Assembly (NCBI GenBank): GCA_022821805.1 | Contig: JAJECX010000030.1 | Location: 1-64,000, forward strand | Source: Anaerolineae bacterium | GTDB taxonomy: Bacteria > Chloroflexota > Anaerolineae > Aggregatilineales > Phototrophicaceae | DNA length: 64,000 nucleotides | Direction of reading: 5' to 3' | Shown: positions 30,956 through 40,540 of the stretch, one piece after another | How the letters are laid out: each line of letters begins with the position of its first letter | How positions within the stretch are numbered: the stretch's first letter is position 1 | Made by a program: the position numbers and the translations under genes | The notes under the pieces: generated by a model | What the model was told of the DNA's origin: nothing | The model's input: the letters and a program-made list of their open reading frames with translations, nothing else | The model's database searches: none

Positions 30956-31765
30956 CTAGCGTTTCACTTCGGCCAGCGCGCTGGCGCAGAGGCCTCCGCC
31001 GCCGGCTGCGATCCACTGGTCGAAGGTGTCGCTTTTTGCGGCGCCCGCGATCGCATCGCTATAAATGCCAACCCCCCAGCGATAATATTTCTGCGTTTCG
31101 CTCGACCAGCGCTCGCGCGGCTTGCTGATCACCGATTGCCCGCCGTTGTAGCAAGCCAGCGTCAAGCCGACCACGCCATCGGAAGCGCCTGAGCAGGTCT
31201 GGAGGAAGCTGGCGCCGCGTTTGGCGTTGGTATCGGGATCGAGCATGTCTTCGCCCGCGGCAAAATGAAAGGGCATCACCTGAAAGAGGCCGCGGGCGCC
31301 GGCATTGCTGACCACTGTTGGATGCCCGCAGGATTCGATCTGCATCACCGTCGCCAGCAAATGGGGATCGACATCATGCCGCGCCGCCCACCGATTGATC
31401 TCGTCCGACCAATGCTGCACCGCCGGCGCGAAAAATGGCGCCAATTTGACTTCGCGCGCGCCGCCGACGAGGTGAATAGCGGATGCTGACAAGCGAATAG
31501 CCAGCCGCGCCGCGTCATCCCATAGTGGGCTCGAAGCCAGCAGAATTGCGATGACGATCGGCAGCCAAAGCGGCACATACCAGACGCCGTCGCGCTTGAC
31601 GAGCCGGCGTCCGCCGCGGATCTGATCGCGGCTCAGGCGCAGGTATTGTAAGAATTTCGCCGCCAGCCATTCGAGGACCTGGCGCGCGCTCAAGGCGCCG
31701 ATCTGCGCTTTCAGCGTCGTCTGTTTCCGGCGCAAGTTCGCTGCCAGTTCGGAAGTGGCGCTCAC
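30956..31765 (-). CDS. membrane-anchored lytic transglycosylase (SLT domain)
   Basis: The 269-residue protein has one membrane segment near 65-95 (PLWLPIVIAILLASSPLWDD) and then an SLT domain. VMQIESCGHPTVVSNAGARG holds the catalytic Glu, GLFQVMPFHF and LACYNGG the substrate-binding motifs. It would cleave peptidoglycan at the outer face of the membrane. It converges on lexA with a 14-base gap. Confidence 0.85.
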   Translation of the reverse strand: MSATSELAANLRRKQTTLKAQIGALSARQVLEWLAAKFLQYLRLSRDQIRGGRRLVKRDGVWYVPLWLPIVIAILLASSPLWDDAARLAIRLSASAIHLVGGAREVKLAPFFAPAVQHWSDEINRWAARHDVDPHLLATVMQIESCGHPTVVSNAGARGLFQVMPFHFAAGEDMLDPDTNAKRGASFLQTCSGASDGVVGLTLACYNGGQSVISKPRERWSSETQKYYRWGVGIYSDAIAGAAKSDTFDQWIAAGGGGLCASALAEVKR

Positions 31766-31830
31766 AGTCTGCTAGACCCTATTGTCCGATGCAACACTGA
31801 AAGTCGCTCCAAGATCTATTGCGCTTCGGC

Positions 31831-31877
31831 GGGCGAGACAAGGGTCGCGTAGACATAGACCTGCTCTCGCCCCTACA
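31831..31877 (-). repeat. dispersed palindromic repeat interrupted by a GCGTAGACA insert
   Basis: In reverse this is TGTAGGGGCGAGAGCAGGTC, then TATGTCTACGCGACC, then CTTGTCTCGCCC. The two halves of a GAGAC/GTCTC type repeat flank an extra segment that contains the 10-mer GCGTAGACAC with one change. The whole 31766-32128 gap (363 bp) holds this repeat, an exact GTGTCTACGC at 32082-32091 and no gene I can recognise. Confidence 0.7.
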
Positions 31878-32128
31878 GTTTCTCGCTTGTCGAATATCGC
31901 GCCTGCGCCCGGACGCATTCGTAGCGCGCTCGCTTTTCTGCTAGAATCGCTCACGTCGGAGGCGCCAAGCCCTTGATGTCGTTTCCTTATAGCATACGAG
32001 AATCGCGTCATTTGGGTAGCGGGCAGCCAGTTTTCGCGTTGCGCGCCATGTCGTCCGCCATAACGATAATTTTGTCCCGCGGTGTCTACGCGCTCTATGC
32101 TCGGCGGTGAATCGCCCGCAGGAACTAA

Positions 32129-34006
32129 ATGAACGGCCTACCATTCCGAGAACGACTAACTAGCGGCGCGCCGATCCTGGCTGATGGCGCGATGGGCACG
32201 ATGCTGCATCATGAGTCCCACGCCCGCGCTGACGCCTGCTTCGACGCGATGAATGTCGAAGACCCGGAAATGGTGCTGGCGATCCACAAAGCCTATGTCG
32301 CCGCCGGCGCCGACCTGATCGAGAGCAATACCTTTGGCGCCAACAGCTTCAAGCTGGCGAACGCGGGACGCGCGGGCAATGTCGAGCTTTACAATCGGCG
32401 CGGCGTTGAACTGGCTCGGCTGGCCATCGCCGAGAGCGCGCGCGACGATGTGTATATCGCCGGCTCGGTAGGTCCCTTGGGCGTGGGCATTTATCCCTAC
32501 GGCCGCCTTAGCCAGGAAGAAGCCAAAACCGCCTTCGCCGCTCAGCTAAGCGCCCTGATAAATGCTGGCGTCGACGCCATTCAGTTCGAGACCTTCAGCG
32601 AACATAAAGAGCTGCTGCTGGCGATCAACGTCTTGCGCGAGCTGGATGCCGATCTGCCAATCATCGCCCAAGCCACCTTTTATCACGAGAACCTGAGTTA
32701 CGCCGGGTATCCGCCGGCGCGCGTCGCCAACGATCTTAATCGAACCGGCGCCGATGTCATCGGCGTCAATTGCGGCAGCGGACCGGCCGGCATCGCCGAG
32801 GTGCTGCGGCAGATGCGTTATGCCGTGCCCGACGCCGTCTTTTCAGCCATGCCCAACGCCGGCTTCCCTGAGGTGATCGGCGGGCGCATCCTCTATCCAG
32901 CCACCGCCGAATACTTCGCCGATTGCGCCACCACCTTGGTCAATACCGGCGCCACGGTTATCGGCGGCTGCTGCGGCACCAGGCCCGAGCATATCGCCGC
33001 CATGCGCGCCGCGCTTGATCAGCCATCGAGCGAATTCGTCGATCTGCATATCGGCGAGTTGGATCTGCATCATGAAGATCACGCGCCCGAGCGCCCGACC
33101 GAATTGTCCGAACGGCTGGACGCCGGCCAATTCACGGTCACGGTCGAGATGGCGCCGCCGCGCAGCTATCACACCGAGCGGTTGCTTGCGGTCGCCCGCC
33201 GCTTGCGCTCGGCCGGCGCCGATTTGATCAATGTCGCCGATACGCCGGCTGCCCGCATGAAGATGAGCGCCTGGGCGGTGGCGCATTTGCTGCAATCCCA
33301 GCTTGGCATTGAGACGGTGCTGCATTTCCCCACGCGCGGACGCAATATGCTGCGGGTGCAGGGCGATCTGCTGGCGTCTCACGCGCTTGGCTTGCGCAAT
33401 TTATTTGTGGTCATGGGCGATCCCACGCGCATTGGTGATTTTCCCGATGCCAGCGATGTCAACGATGTGGCGCCTTCGCGGCTGATTGATGTCATCAAGC
33501 AGGGCATGAACAAGGGCGTTGATATGGCGGGCCACAGCATTGGCAAGCCGAGCAGCTTCACCGTCGGCTGCGCGCTGAATATGGGCGCCGACGATATCGA
33601 ACGCGAAATTCGCGCGCTGCGGAAAAAGCTGAAAGCTGGCGCCGATTTCGCCTTGGGTCAGGCGATCTTCGATCCGGAACGGATCTTGCGCTTTCATCAG
33701 CGCTACGAAGAGCTGATGGGCGCCGACTTCGAGCTGCCGGTATTGATGGCGGTTATGCCCCTGCACAGCTTGCGGCAGGCGCGCTTTCTCAATAATGAGG
33801 TGCCCGGCATCACCATCCCCGATGCCATCATCAAGCGTATCGCCGCGGCGGGCGAAGAGGCGCGGCGCGAAGGCGCGCTGATCGCGCAGGAGCTGCTGGA
33901 GGAGATGGATGGGCTGATTCAAGGCGCTTATATCATTCCCGGCGGCGATTATGACATGGCGGCGGAAGTGGTCGCCTGGTTGAAGACGGGCGAGCGGGCT
34001 ATATAA
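32129..34006 (+). CDS. bifunctional homocysteine S-methyltransferase / 5,10-methylenetetrahydrofolate reductase
   Basis: The 625-residue protein resembles YitJ. Residues about 1-295 are the homocysteine methyltransferase barrel (ADGAMGTMLHHESHARADAC, DLIESNTFGANS, zinc ligands in GVNCGSG and GGCCGTRPEH). Residues about 325-620 are a MetF-like reductase (FTVTVEMAPPRSYHTERLLA, LHFPTRGRNMLRVQGDLLAS, FTVGCALNMGADD, ALGQAIFDPERI). It would reduce methylene-THF and use the methyl group to make methionine without cobalamin. No riboswitch was seen upstream. Confidence 0.9.
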   Translation: MNGLPFRERLTSGAPILADGAMGTMLHHESHARADACFDAMNVEDPEMVLAIHKAYVAAGADLIESNTFGANSFKLANAGRAGNVELYNRRGVELARLAIAESARDDVYIAGSVGPLGVGIYPYGRLSQEEAKTAFAAQLSALINAGVDAIQFETFSEHKELLLAINVLRELDADLPIIAQATFYHENLSYAGYPPARVANDLNRTGADVIGVNCGSGPAGIAEVLRQMRYAVPDAVFSAMPNAGFPEVIGGRILYPATAEYFADCATTLVNTGATVIGGCCGTRPEHIAAMRAALDQPSSEFVDLHIGELDLHHEDHAPERPTELSERLDAGQFTVTVEMAPPRSYHTERLLAVARRLRSAGADLINVADTPAARMKMSAWAVAHLLQSQLGIETVLHFPTRGRNMLRVQGDLLASHALGLRNLFVVMGDPTRIGDFPDASDVNDVAPSRLIDVIKQGMNKGVDMAGHSIGKPSSFTVGCALNMGADDIEREIRALRKKLKAGADFALGQAIFDPERILRFHQRYEELMGADFELPVLMAVMPLHSLRQARFLNNEVPGITIPDAIIKRIAAAGEEARREGALIAQELLEEMDGLIQGAYIIPGGDYDMAAEVVAWLKTGERAI

Positions 34007-34043
34007 AATGTCGCCTCCGCCGGGCTGCAGTGTGAATATGGAT

Positions 34044-34195
34044 TGTAGGGGCGTCCGACGGACAGTGTAGACGGTCATTATCCACGCGACCTACGCGCAG
34101 CTGTGAGTCGTCCGCCGGAGCGCAAAATGTGTAGGGGCGACCCTTGGGTCGCCGACGGTGTACAAAAGATGTAGGGGCGACTCTGTGAGTCGCCC
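34044..34195 (+). repeat. three palindromic repeats in a row before a regulator gene
   Basis: TGTAGGGGCGTCCGACGG at 34044 (followed by a GTGTAGACGG-containing insert), TGTAGGGGCGACCCTTGGG... at 34130-34153 and TGTAGGGGCGACTCTGTGAG... at 34170-34195. The inner stems differ (CCC/GGG and CTC/GAG), but in each the two sides pair. Confidence 0.85.
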
Positions 34196-34213
34196 GCCGT
34201 GCAATGAGGATTC

Positions 34214-34999
34214 ATGGCCGGAATCGGAAAGATAAACCTGAAAATCGCGATTGTGGACAGCGACCTCTACGCCTTGCCAGCGATCAACGCTTACTTCGCC
34301 TGGGACCGGCGCACCAGCGTTATCTTCAAGAGCGGACGGTTGGAGAGCTTCTGGAAGACTTTCAGCGAAGGCGACCTGCGCGAGACACCCGATGTATTTG
34401 TCATTGACGCCAACCACCTCGGCGGCGCCGAGCTCTTGGGCGGCGCAATCGAGCGTCTGCGAGCGGCCTTCCCCGGCGTCAGGGTCATCTGTCTGGCGCA
34501 ATTCGCCGATCTCGATTTGATTCACGCGGCGGCTGAGGCGGGCGCCAAGGCTTACTGGCTCAAAGACGATGTGCGGCTTCATATCGGCTGGGCGGCATGC
34601 GCCTGTCTCTGCCTGGCTAACGAGGCGTTTTCCATCAGCAGCAGCGTCGTCGAAGCCGGACGCCGGCTCTCGCATTGGCGGCTGCGCGGCGCCAGAGAGC
34701 TGCCCGGTCCGCGGCGATACATCGACTTTACGCCGCGGGTGCGCCAGGCGGCTGAACTGTATGTGGTGGAGGGTATGCCGGTGCGCCTGATCGCTGATGA
34801 AATGGGCGTCGGCGAGAGCACTGTGCGGGGCTATATCAAGAAGACCTACGAGATTTTGGAGTCATACCACGATGACGACAGCGATTACCCCAACGACATG
34901 AGCCAGCAGGAAGTTGGCTTCATGCGCTTGACCGCGCTGGAGCTCTCTGCTGATTGTCTGGAAGCGCTGCGGAATTATAGGATCGTGAGGCAGGGGTAA
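34214..34999 (+). CDS. response-regulator-like protein with C-terminal LuxR-type HTH
   Basis: The 261-residue protein begins MAGIGKINLKIAIVDSD, with TGAGGA upstream. Residues about 8-125 are a receiver-like domain (LKIAIVDSDLYALPAINAYF, DVFVIDANHLGG with a possible phospho-Asp, AGAKAYWLKDD with the conserved Lys). Residues about 172-225 are a LuxR-like HTH (AAELYVVEGMPVRLIADEMG, GESTVRGYIKKTYEIL). The receiver is atypical, and no cognate kinase is adjacent. Confidence 0.75.
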   Translation: MAGIGKINLKIAIVDSDLYALPAINAYFAWDRRTSVIFKSGRLESFWKTFSEGDLRETPDVFVIDANHLGGAELLGGAIERLRAAFPGVRVICLAQFADLDLIHAAAEAGAKAYWLKDDVRLHIGWAACACLCLANEAFSISSSVVEAGRRLSHWRLRGARELPGPRRYIDFTPRVRQAAELYVVEGMPVRLIADEMGVGESTVRGYIKKTYEILESYHDDDSDYPNDMSQQEVGFMRLTALELSADCLEALRNYRIVRQG

Positions 35000-35022
35000 T
35001 CCGCTTTGATGAATTAGTCGGT

Positions 35023-35096
35023 TGTAGGGACGACCTATCAGGTCGCCCGCATCCAAGTGTGGGCGCATTTGGGCGAGCCACCGGCTTGCCCGTACA
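35023..35096 (+). repeat. direct and reverse dispersed palindromic repeats
   Basis: TGTAGGGACGACCTATCAGG... (35023-35048) and, in reverse orientation, GGGCGAGCCACCGGCTTGCC... (35071-35096). They lie between the 3' ends of two convergent genes, the usual place for such hairpins to end transcription on both strands. Confidence 0.85.
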
Positions 35097-35134
35097 CACC
35101 AGGTTGGCCGCCGGCAATCAGAGCCTGCGAGACT

Positions 35135-36160
35135 TCACGAAATCTGCGCGTCGGTTTCGGAGCGATCTTCTTGCGCCTGCCGCCGCAGACGTTTGGCGCG
35201 CACCGCCTTGATCGCCTGCGTGCGCGTCAGCAGCACCGTCTGATCGCCCTCGCTCGCCAGCGCTTCCGGCACATGGACATGCTCTTCTTCCAGGTAGCTT
35301 TTGATGGCGCCGCTGATCGACTTCACCGGCGCGTCATCGCCGTACTGATGCCGCAGGTCCAGCAGATTATTCATCAGCCAGAGGAAGAGGTCGCCTTCGG
35401 TGCGCGCGCCCGGCTTGCCTTTCGCCAGATCCAGCACATCGTGCTTGCGAATCAGTTCTATCGCCGGCTTATACATGGTGAAATACCAGTCGGCCGTCGC
35501 TTCCTCCGTGGTCAGCGCATGGCCCTCCAACTGTTCCATCACCCGCTCATGCAGGAAGATATGTCCCATCAACTCGTGATAACGCGACGGTTCGGTCAGC
35601 TCGATTGATTCGTGCTCAGGCACGGCGCGCGACAGGCTGGTTTCATCAAGGAAGTTGGCGTAGGCTTCGGCCGCCTCCAATTCCTGATCGCTCATGCCGG
35701 GGCGCAGGGGGATGGTCGTCGGCATCACGACCACATGCGCCTGAATCGTCTTGGCGCCCAATTGCCGCGCGACTGAAACGCGGTGGTTGCCATCGCGCAC
35801 GAAGTAGACATCGCCCACTTTGTACAACTCAATCGGCGGCGGACCTTCCAGGCTGTTCGCCAGGGCATAAACGCGGCTCCAGCGCTCCTTCATGCCGGAT
35901 TTGCGCGGCAGGAAGCTGGCGGTGAAATCCTTATAGCGCCCGACGCTGCCAGCGATTTGCTCAAGCGGCACATCATGCACGCCCTCGTAATGCTCTTCGT
36001 GCAGGTGCAGGCGGCTGCGAATCTCATCAAAGTTCAGCAAGTCCGTGTGCCGTCCGGTGAGCTGGCTTAACAACTCGCGCCAAAAGGCTTTGTTGTACAC
36101 CGATTGAAACTTGGAACGTCCTTCATTCAGGCGTTGTTGGTAGTTGTGACTGTTTGCCAT
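35135..36160 (-). CDS. ParB/sulfiredoxin-like domain protein
   Basis: The 341-residue protein has a ParB/Srx-like core near residues 85-135: IELYKVGDVYFVRDGNHRVS, then ARQLGAKTIQAHVVVMP. The GNHR motif corresponds to the nucleotide-binding GxxR of ParB (CTPase) and sulfiredoxin folds. A long helical C-terminal region (YHELMGHIFLHERVMEQLEG, TADWYFTMYKPAIELIRKHD) has no clear match. It lacks the ParB HTH, so it is unlikely to partition chromosomes. It may bind a nucleotide or be regulatory. Confidence 0.65.
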   Translation of the reverse strand: MANSHNYQQRLNEGRSKFQSVYNKAFWRELLSQLTGRHTDLLNFDEIRSRLHLHEEHYEGVHDVPLEQIAGSVGRYKDFTASFLPRKSGMKERWSRVYALANSLEGPPPIELYKVGDVYFVRDGNHRVSVARQLGAKTIQAHVVVMPTTIPLRPGMSDQELEAAEAYANFLDETSLSRAVPEHESIELTEPSRYHELMGHIFLHERVMEQLEGHALTTEEATADWYFTMYKPAIELIRKHDVLDLAKGKPGARTEGDLFLWLMNNLLDLRHQYGDDAPVKSISGAIKSYLEEEHVHVPEALASEGDQTVLLTRTQAIKAVRAKRLRRQAQEDRSETDAQIS

Positions 36161-36439
36161 AGCTGCCTCATTTCGTTTACGCGCTTTGCCCTGGCAACAA
36201 GATCTCTACAAAGCCGCGCGCAAAAGACTCGACATGCGATCGTCTTCCGGCAGGTCTAATGACACTATAACATATTTGCCTGTGAGACGGGTAAAATCGC
36301 TGCATGCGCCATCTTGCGTTCATGGCGCTGACAATGCGTCAGCCAACTACCCATAGACGATTCGATTCTTGACTTTCTTACGCGGAAAATACCGCTCGTT
36401 TCGTCAGTTGATTCGGCTGCGGGCAAGGCGCTGGATACG

Positions 36440-37150
36440 ATGCAACGTTCTACAATAGAGTGGCTCAATCAGATCAATCGCGACTTTTACCGCGCGACGG
36501 CAAGCGAATTCGATGCGACGCGGCAAGCCGCCTGGCGCGGCTGGGAGCGGCTGCTCGCCGAGATTGACAAGCCCGTGGAATCTGCCCTGGATTTGGGCTG
36601 CGGGAATGGACGTTTCGCGCTTTTCCTGGCGGCGCGGCAGGCGCGGCCCTTCCGCTATATCGGCGTCGACAGCAACGCGGAATTGCTGGCGCAGGCGCGG
36701 CGTCAACTGACGCAGGCAGCCAAGGTTGATGCGAACTTGGTTGAAAGTGATATCGTGCTCGGTGAACTCCCGCGGCATTCGGCGCAATTGGTGACGCTAT
36801 TCGGCCTGATCCATCATGTGCCGGGTTTCACGCGGCGGCGAGAATTGATCGCTTCGGCCGCTGATTGCGTCGCGCCCGGCGGATATCTGGCGCTGGCTGC
36901 CTGGCGCTTCTATGAGCGGGAGCGCTTCCGGCGGCGCATCGTGCCCTGGGGCGGCGATATCGCCGTCGAAAAGCATGACTACCTGCTGGATTGGCGGCGC
37001 GGCCAGCGGGCGCTGCGCTACTGCCATTATGTCGATGATGACGAACACGCGGTACTGGTCGCGGCCAGCGGCTTGGCGGTCATCGCCGACTTCCGCGCCG
37101 ATGGCGCTGAAGGCGATCTAAATCGTTATACAGTCTTGAGAAAAGGCTGA
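36440..37150 (+). CDS. class I SAM-dependent methyltransferase
   Basis: The 236-residue protein has motif I in ALDLGCGNGRFALFL, IGVDSNAELLAQARRQL with the acidic ribose ligand, and LVTLFGLIHHVPGFTRRREL with the post-II region. The start MQRSTIEWLNQINRDFYRAT fits small tRNA- or metabolite-methyltransferases of the type that pair with AlkB-like or Trm9-like proteins. The substrate cannot be assigned. The 279 bp upstream (36161-36439) shows nothing distinct. Confidence 0.8.
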   Translation: MQRSTIEWLNQINRDFYRATASEFDATRQAAWRGWERLLAEIDKPVESALDLGCGNGRFALFLAARQARPFRYIGVDSNAELLAQARRQLTQAAKVDANLVESDIVLGELPRHSAQLVTLFGLIHHVPGFTRRRELIASAADCVAPGGYLALAAWRFYERERFRRRIVPWGGDIAVEKHDYLLDWRRGQRALRYCHYVDDDEHAVLVAASGLAVIADFRADGAEGDLNRYTVLRKG

Positions 37151-37478
37151 GTCTGGGGAGACGCGCAATTGAAAATAGATCTGCGAGAATGGGACGAACC
37201 AGCAGCTTGCGTAGACACCAAGCGCCGCTCGCCCGTAAAAACACCTTTCTAATCGGATAATGTAGACCCCCGCGCGACAATGCCGCCGCCCACGCAAAAT
37301 ACTTTGCGACCCGCTGCGTTAAACTCCCTTTCACTAGCTCGCTGGGGAAGGGACCGGGGGATGGAGTTTGCCGCTCGCAACGTAAACAGGGGCGACCTAT
37401 CAGGTCGCCCGCAGGTATGTACGTCGTTAACGTTTTGCGAAACGCGCGATTCCCCGCCCCGCCTTTGGACGCTGAAAT
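37151..37478. repeat. gene-free stretch made of decayed and intact dispersed repeats
   Basis: It holds a repeat interrupted by GCGTAGACAC (exact at 37209-37218), a GTAGACCCCC segment near 37260, a G-rich stretch GGGGAAGGGACCGGGGGATG near 37340, GTTTGCCGCTCGC and finally AGGGGCGACCTATCAGGTCG... (37388-37410). The order G-rich, GTTTGCCGCTCGC, palindrome repeats that at 12556-12640 in reverse, so these form one larger composite unit. No gene seen. Confidence 0.75.
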
Positions 37479-38693
37479 CTAGCAGTCGCCACGCGCCATG
37501 TAGTAGGGCGCGTCGGCGTGAAAATTGTTGCCCTCGTTGGTCTCCGCCACCTGATTGTTGGAGTCCAGCTGCAACGTGATGTGGTGATGGGTTTCGTAAT
37601 GCAATGTCGGCGTCAAATGCCCGAATACCTCTGTCGTATGACCGGGCGCCAAGGGACCAAAAGCGATATTCGTTGTTTGCGCCTGAGCAGTACCATTCGC
37701 CCCGCGGTCGCTAACCAGAATGTTTCCGCCACTGGTCGCCGCGCCGCTGCCGGCGTTTCTCACGGTGACATTAATGCGGTAGGTCTCGTTGCATTCCACC
37801 GGGTGCGGATCAACCCTGACGCTATGAAAAACAAGATCGGCGCCGGTCTGTGGCTGTGGCGGCGCGGGCACGGCGGTTGGCAGCGGAATCGGCGTCGGCG
37901 GCAGGGGCGGCGGGTTAATGCGCGGCAGGTTGCCGAGGTCGCCCCTGGTGTTTACGATGCCGGGATAGATAAAGCCGCTGCGCCCGTTGGCCAGCTCGAT
38001 ATAGTACCAGCCGGTTCCGTAACTGCTGATGCCTTTGATCAGCGCCGAGTCTCCCTCGAGCAGGTGGCCGATGACGGCGTAGAGCGTTGAGTCGCCCGCG
38101 CGCACGTTGGAATTGACCGTGGCCACGACGTGGGGTCTGGAGTCTTCGGTCGGCTCCGGCTCGGGTTCGGGCGCTGGTTCCTCGACCTGCTGCTCAGCTC
38201 GCGTCTCCGTCTCCGGTTCCTCGACCGCCGCGACCCGCTGTTCTGCCATGAAGTCGGGCGGGTTATTCTCCACACGGATTGGGCTGACGCGGTAATGTTC
38301 CGGCTCGGCGCCACCGGTGTTGATGGTCAAGCGCAATTCGTAGAGACCGTCCCGCAGCGTGACCGTATTCCAACTGCCCAGAATATCGTCGTCGACCGCC
38401 TCGATCCGCGGCAAGGTCCCCGGGAGCCACGGGTTGTCTTCCCCATCCTCGTCCATCATACCGAGCGTCAGCGGACGAAATTCAATGAAGAAGTTGCGCA
38501 TCGTCGCCAGCGTGACTGTGCCGCGAATATCGACGTTGTCGCGAACCACATACACCGCCGGGGGCCAGCTGATATGCGCCTCCGGGTTCACCATTTCCAC
38601 GTCTTTTGGTTCAATTGGCTCGGCGTCTTCTTGCGCCAGCGACGCTGGAATGAGCAGCAATAGCGCGAAAACGACAAATACTAGGTGCTTCAT
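37479..38693 (-). CDS. secreted protein with SH3-like and CARDB domains
   Basis: The 404-residue protein starts after AGGAGG with a signal peptide (MKHLVFVVFALLLLIPASLA). Residues about 30-145 are a beta domain that reads like a fibronectin or Ig-type module (WPPAVYVVRDNVDIRGTVTL). An acidic Glu/Pro linker follows, then a bacterial SH3 domain near 185-245 (VNSNVRAGDSTLYAVIGHLL, GWYYIELANGRSGFIYPGIV) and a proline-rich linker. A CARDB-type domain closes it (VRVDPHPVECNETYRINVTV, VAETNEGNNFHAD). It is probably a surface protein that binds cell wall or glycans. Confidence 0.75.
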   Translation of the reverse strand: MKHLVFVVFALLLLIPASLAQEDAEPIEPKDVEMVNPEAHISWPPAVYVVRDNVDIRGTVTLATMRNFFIEFRPLTLGMMDEDGEDNPWLPGTLPRIEAVDDDILGSWNTVTLRDGLYELRLTINTGGAEPEHYRVSPIRVENNPPDFMAEQRVAAVEEPETETRAEQQVEEPAPEPEPEPTEDSRPHVVATVNSNVRAGDSTLYAVIGHLLEGDSALIKGISSYGTGWYYIELANGRSGFIYPGIVNTRGDLGNLPRINPPPLPPTPIPLPTAVPAPPQPQTGADLVFHSVRVDPHPVECNETYRINVTVRNAGSGAATSGGNILVSDRGANGTAQAQTTNIAFGPLAPGHTTEVFGHLTPTLHYETHHHITLQLDSNNQVAETNEGNNFHADAPYYMARGDC

Positions 38694-38961
38694 GACTGTG
38701 CCTCCTGGAAAGACAATGCGCCTGCGATGGCTCCGTCTTTATGAATGTGCCGCTATCTATAATAGGCTAGAACGCTTATTTTCGCTTGACGCATGGGCGC
38801 CGTCTGGAAAAGAGTCCGCTTTCACCCGCGTATTGCGCCCGGAAACGCACTACCATAAGCGCCGCCTTTGCTTTACTGTTTCCCCCCGAGGGTTGCCAAT
38901 CGCCTCACATCATTTGCAAAGCCGAAGCTGATACGGCGCAATATTCCGCCGCAAAGGGAAC

Positions 38962-39657
38962 ATGGATTCAAAGGCTGTCGCGCAAATTCGGGGTCTATAC
39001 AAGACTTACCACGAGGGCGACCGCTCGCAGCCAGTGCTTGAAGGCGTCAACCTCGATATTGCCGCCGGCGAATTCCTGGCGATTCTGGGGGCGAGCGGCA
39101 GCGGAAAAAGCACCTTGCTCAATCTTTTGAGCGGCATCGACAGCCCGGACAGCGGGCGGATTTGGATAGACGGAACCGATATTACGCCGCTTAGCGACCG
39201 GCAGCTCACGCTCTTTCGCCGCGATCATATCGGCATCGTCTTTCAATTCTTCAACCTGATTCCCACGCTAACGGCGCGCGAAAACATCACCTTGCCGCAA
39301 GAACTAAGCGGCAAGGGACGGCGAGCAGCCGAGCAGCAAGCCGATGCGCTATTGCGGCAGGTGGGGCTGGGCGAGCGGGCGGGCGCCTTCCCGGACAAGC
39401 TCAGCGGTGGCGAGCAGCAACGGGTCGCCATTGCGCGGGCGCTGCTGCACGAGCCCAAGATTGTGCTTGCCGATGAGCCCACCGGCAACCTGGATGACGA
39501 TACGGGCGCGGCGGTGATTGCGCTGCTGCTGCGGCTGACCCGTGAAGCGGGCAAGACCCTGATCATGGCGACGCACAGTACGGAAATCGCGCGGCGCGCG
39601 GACCGCATTTGCCGCATCCAGGATGGCGCGTTGCAGCTGGAGCCGCCGCCAGGCTAG
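38962..39657 (+). CDS. LolD/MacB-type ABC transporter ATPase, without local permease
   Basis: The 231-residue ATPase has Walker [10 protein letters not shown] near residues 43-51, [20 protein letters not shown], the type-VII exporter Q-loop [16 protein letters not shown], signature [15 protein letters not shown] and Walker [13 protein letters not shown]. LolD/MacB ATPases work with FtsX-like permeases, but the flanking genes are a secreted protein and a HEAT-repeat protein. AAAGGGAAC precedes the ATG. The permease is presumably elsewhere in the genome. Confidence 0.9.
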   Translation: MDSKAVAQIRGLYKTYHEGDRSQPVLEGVNLDIAAGEFLAILGASGSGKSTLLNLLSGIDSPDSGRIWIDGTDITPLSDRQLTLFRRDHIGIVFQFFNLIPTLTARENITLPQELSGKGRRAAEQQADALLRQVGLGERAGAFPDKLSGGEQQRVAIARALLHEPKIVLADEPTGNLDDDTGAAVIALLLRLTREAGKTLIMATHSTEIARRADRICRIQDGALQLEPPPG

Positions 39658-39824
39658 CGCTTTCTCCTAGCGAATTCCAGATCGAGCGCGCTGAAGATTT
39701 TGTATGTTCTGCTCAAATCCAGCGGCGCTGCCGATAGATGAAAGTCGCAAGACGCGGTAAAATGAAATGAAGCGGCAGAGGATTTTGGCTCGCGATTCAC
39801 CGAAGCGGCGAAAGGCGCAGTCTC

Positions 39825-40262
39825 ATGATTGACCCCGAACGGAACAGCAAAGTCAGCGCCATAATCTCCGAACTGCGGGATATCAACAAAGACAGGCGGC
39901 GCACTGCGGTGATGAAGCTGGGCATGGTCGGCGGCGATCAGGCGGTGCGCACGCTGATCGGCATCATCGAAAACAGCCAGGAAGATTTAATCGTGCGCGG
40001 CCGCGCCGCTCTGATGCTGGGCAAGCTCAAAGACGACCGCGCCGTGCCCCACTTGATTCGCGCCTTAGACGCGCCCGGTTTTGTCACGCCCTTTAACGCG
40101 GCGCAAGCGCTGGGCAAAATTGGCGACCCGCGCGCCATCGACGCCCTGTTGAGCTTCGCCGACAACAGCAACGACAAGACGCGCGCCGCCGCCGTCGAGG
40201 CGCTGCGGCAATTGGGATATGAATTTGAAGCCGCCTTTGGCGAGCCTCAGCCACAGATTTGA
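39825..40262 (+). CDS. HEAT-repeat protein (PBS-lyase type)
   Basis: The 145-residue protein is built from HEAT-like helical pairs: IISELRDINKDRRRTAVMKL, DLIVRGRAALMLGKLKDDRA, VTPFNAAQALGKIGDPRAID and DKTRAAAVEALRQLGYEFEA. Such repeats form a small scaffold for protein binding, often next to bilin lyases or signalling genes. Here neither is present, so the partner is unknown. The 167 bp before it hold no other gene. Confidence 0.8.
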   Translation: MIDPERNSKVSAIISELRDINKDRRRTAVMKLGMVGGDQAVRTLIGIIENSQEDLIVRGRAALMLGKLKDDRAVPHLIRALDAPGFVTPFNAAQALGKIGDPRAIDALLSFADNSNDKTRAAAVEALRQLGYEFEAAFGEPQPQI

Positions 40263-40345
40263 AGCGTCCAACAAAAGAAGAAGATCCAATAGAGTCATGA
40301 AACAGAATGTCGTTTGAATAAAAGACCTAATACAAGCCAGTGTTT

Positions 40346-40394
40346 GTACGGGCGAGCCGGTGGGTAGCGTAGACACTAACCTACGCTCGCCTTT
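40346..40394 (+). repeat. dispersed repeat split by GCGTAGACAC
   Basis: GTACGGGCGAGCCGGTGGG, then TAGCGTAGACACTAACCTAC, then GCTCGCC and a T-rich end. The outer halves form a GAGCC/GGCTC type palindrome; the middle carries an exact copy of the 10-mer (40367-40376). Confidence 0.75.
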
Positions 40395-40540
40395 TCTGTT
40401 TTGGATACGGACACAGTTTTCGCGCGATTGACTTTGAACTACTCAGCATCATCGCCATCGTTTCACCCGAGCTTGCGCGCCCGTAGCCAAGCCGCTCGCA
40501 ATTCTGGTATATTCTTGGTTGCACCCTATTGGAGCTAACC

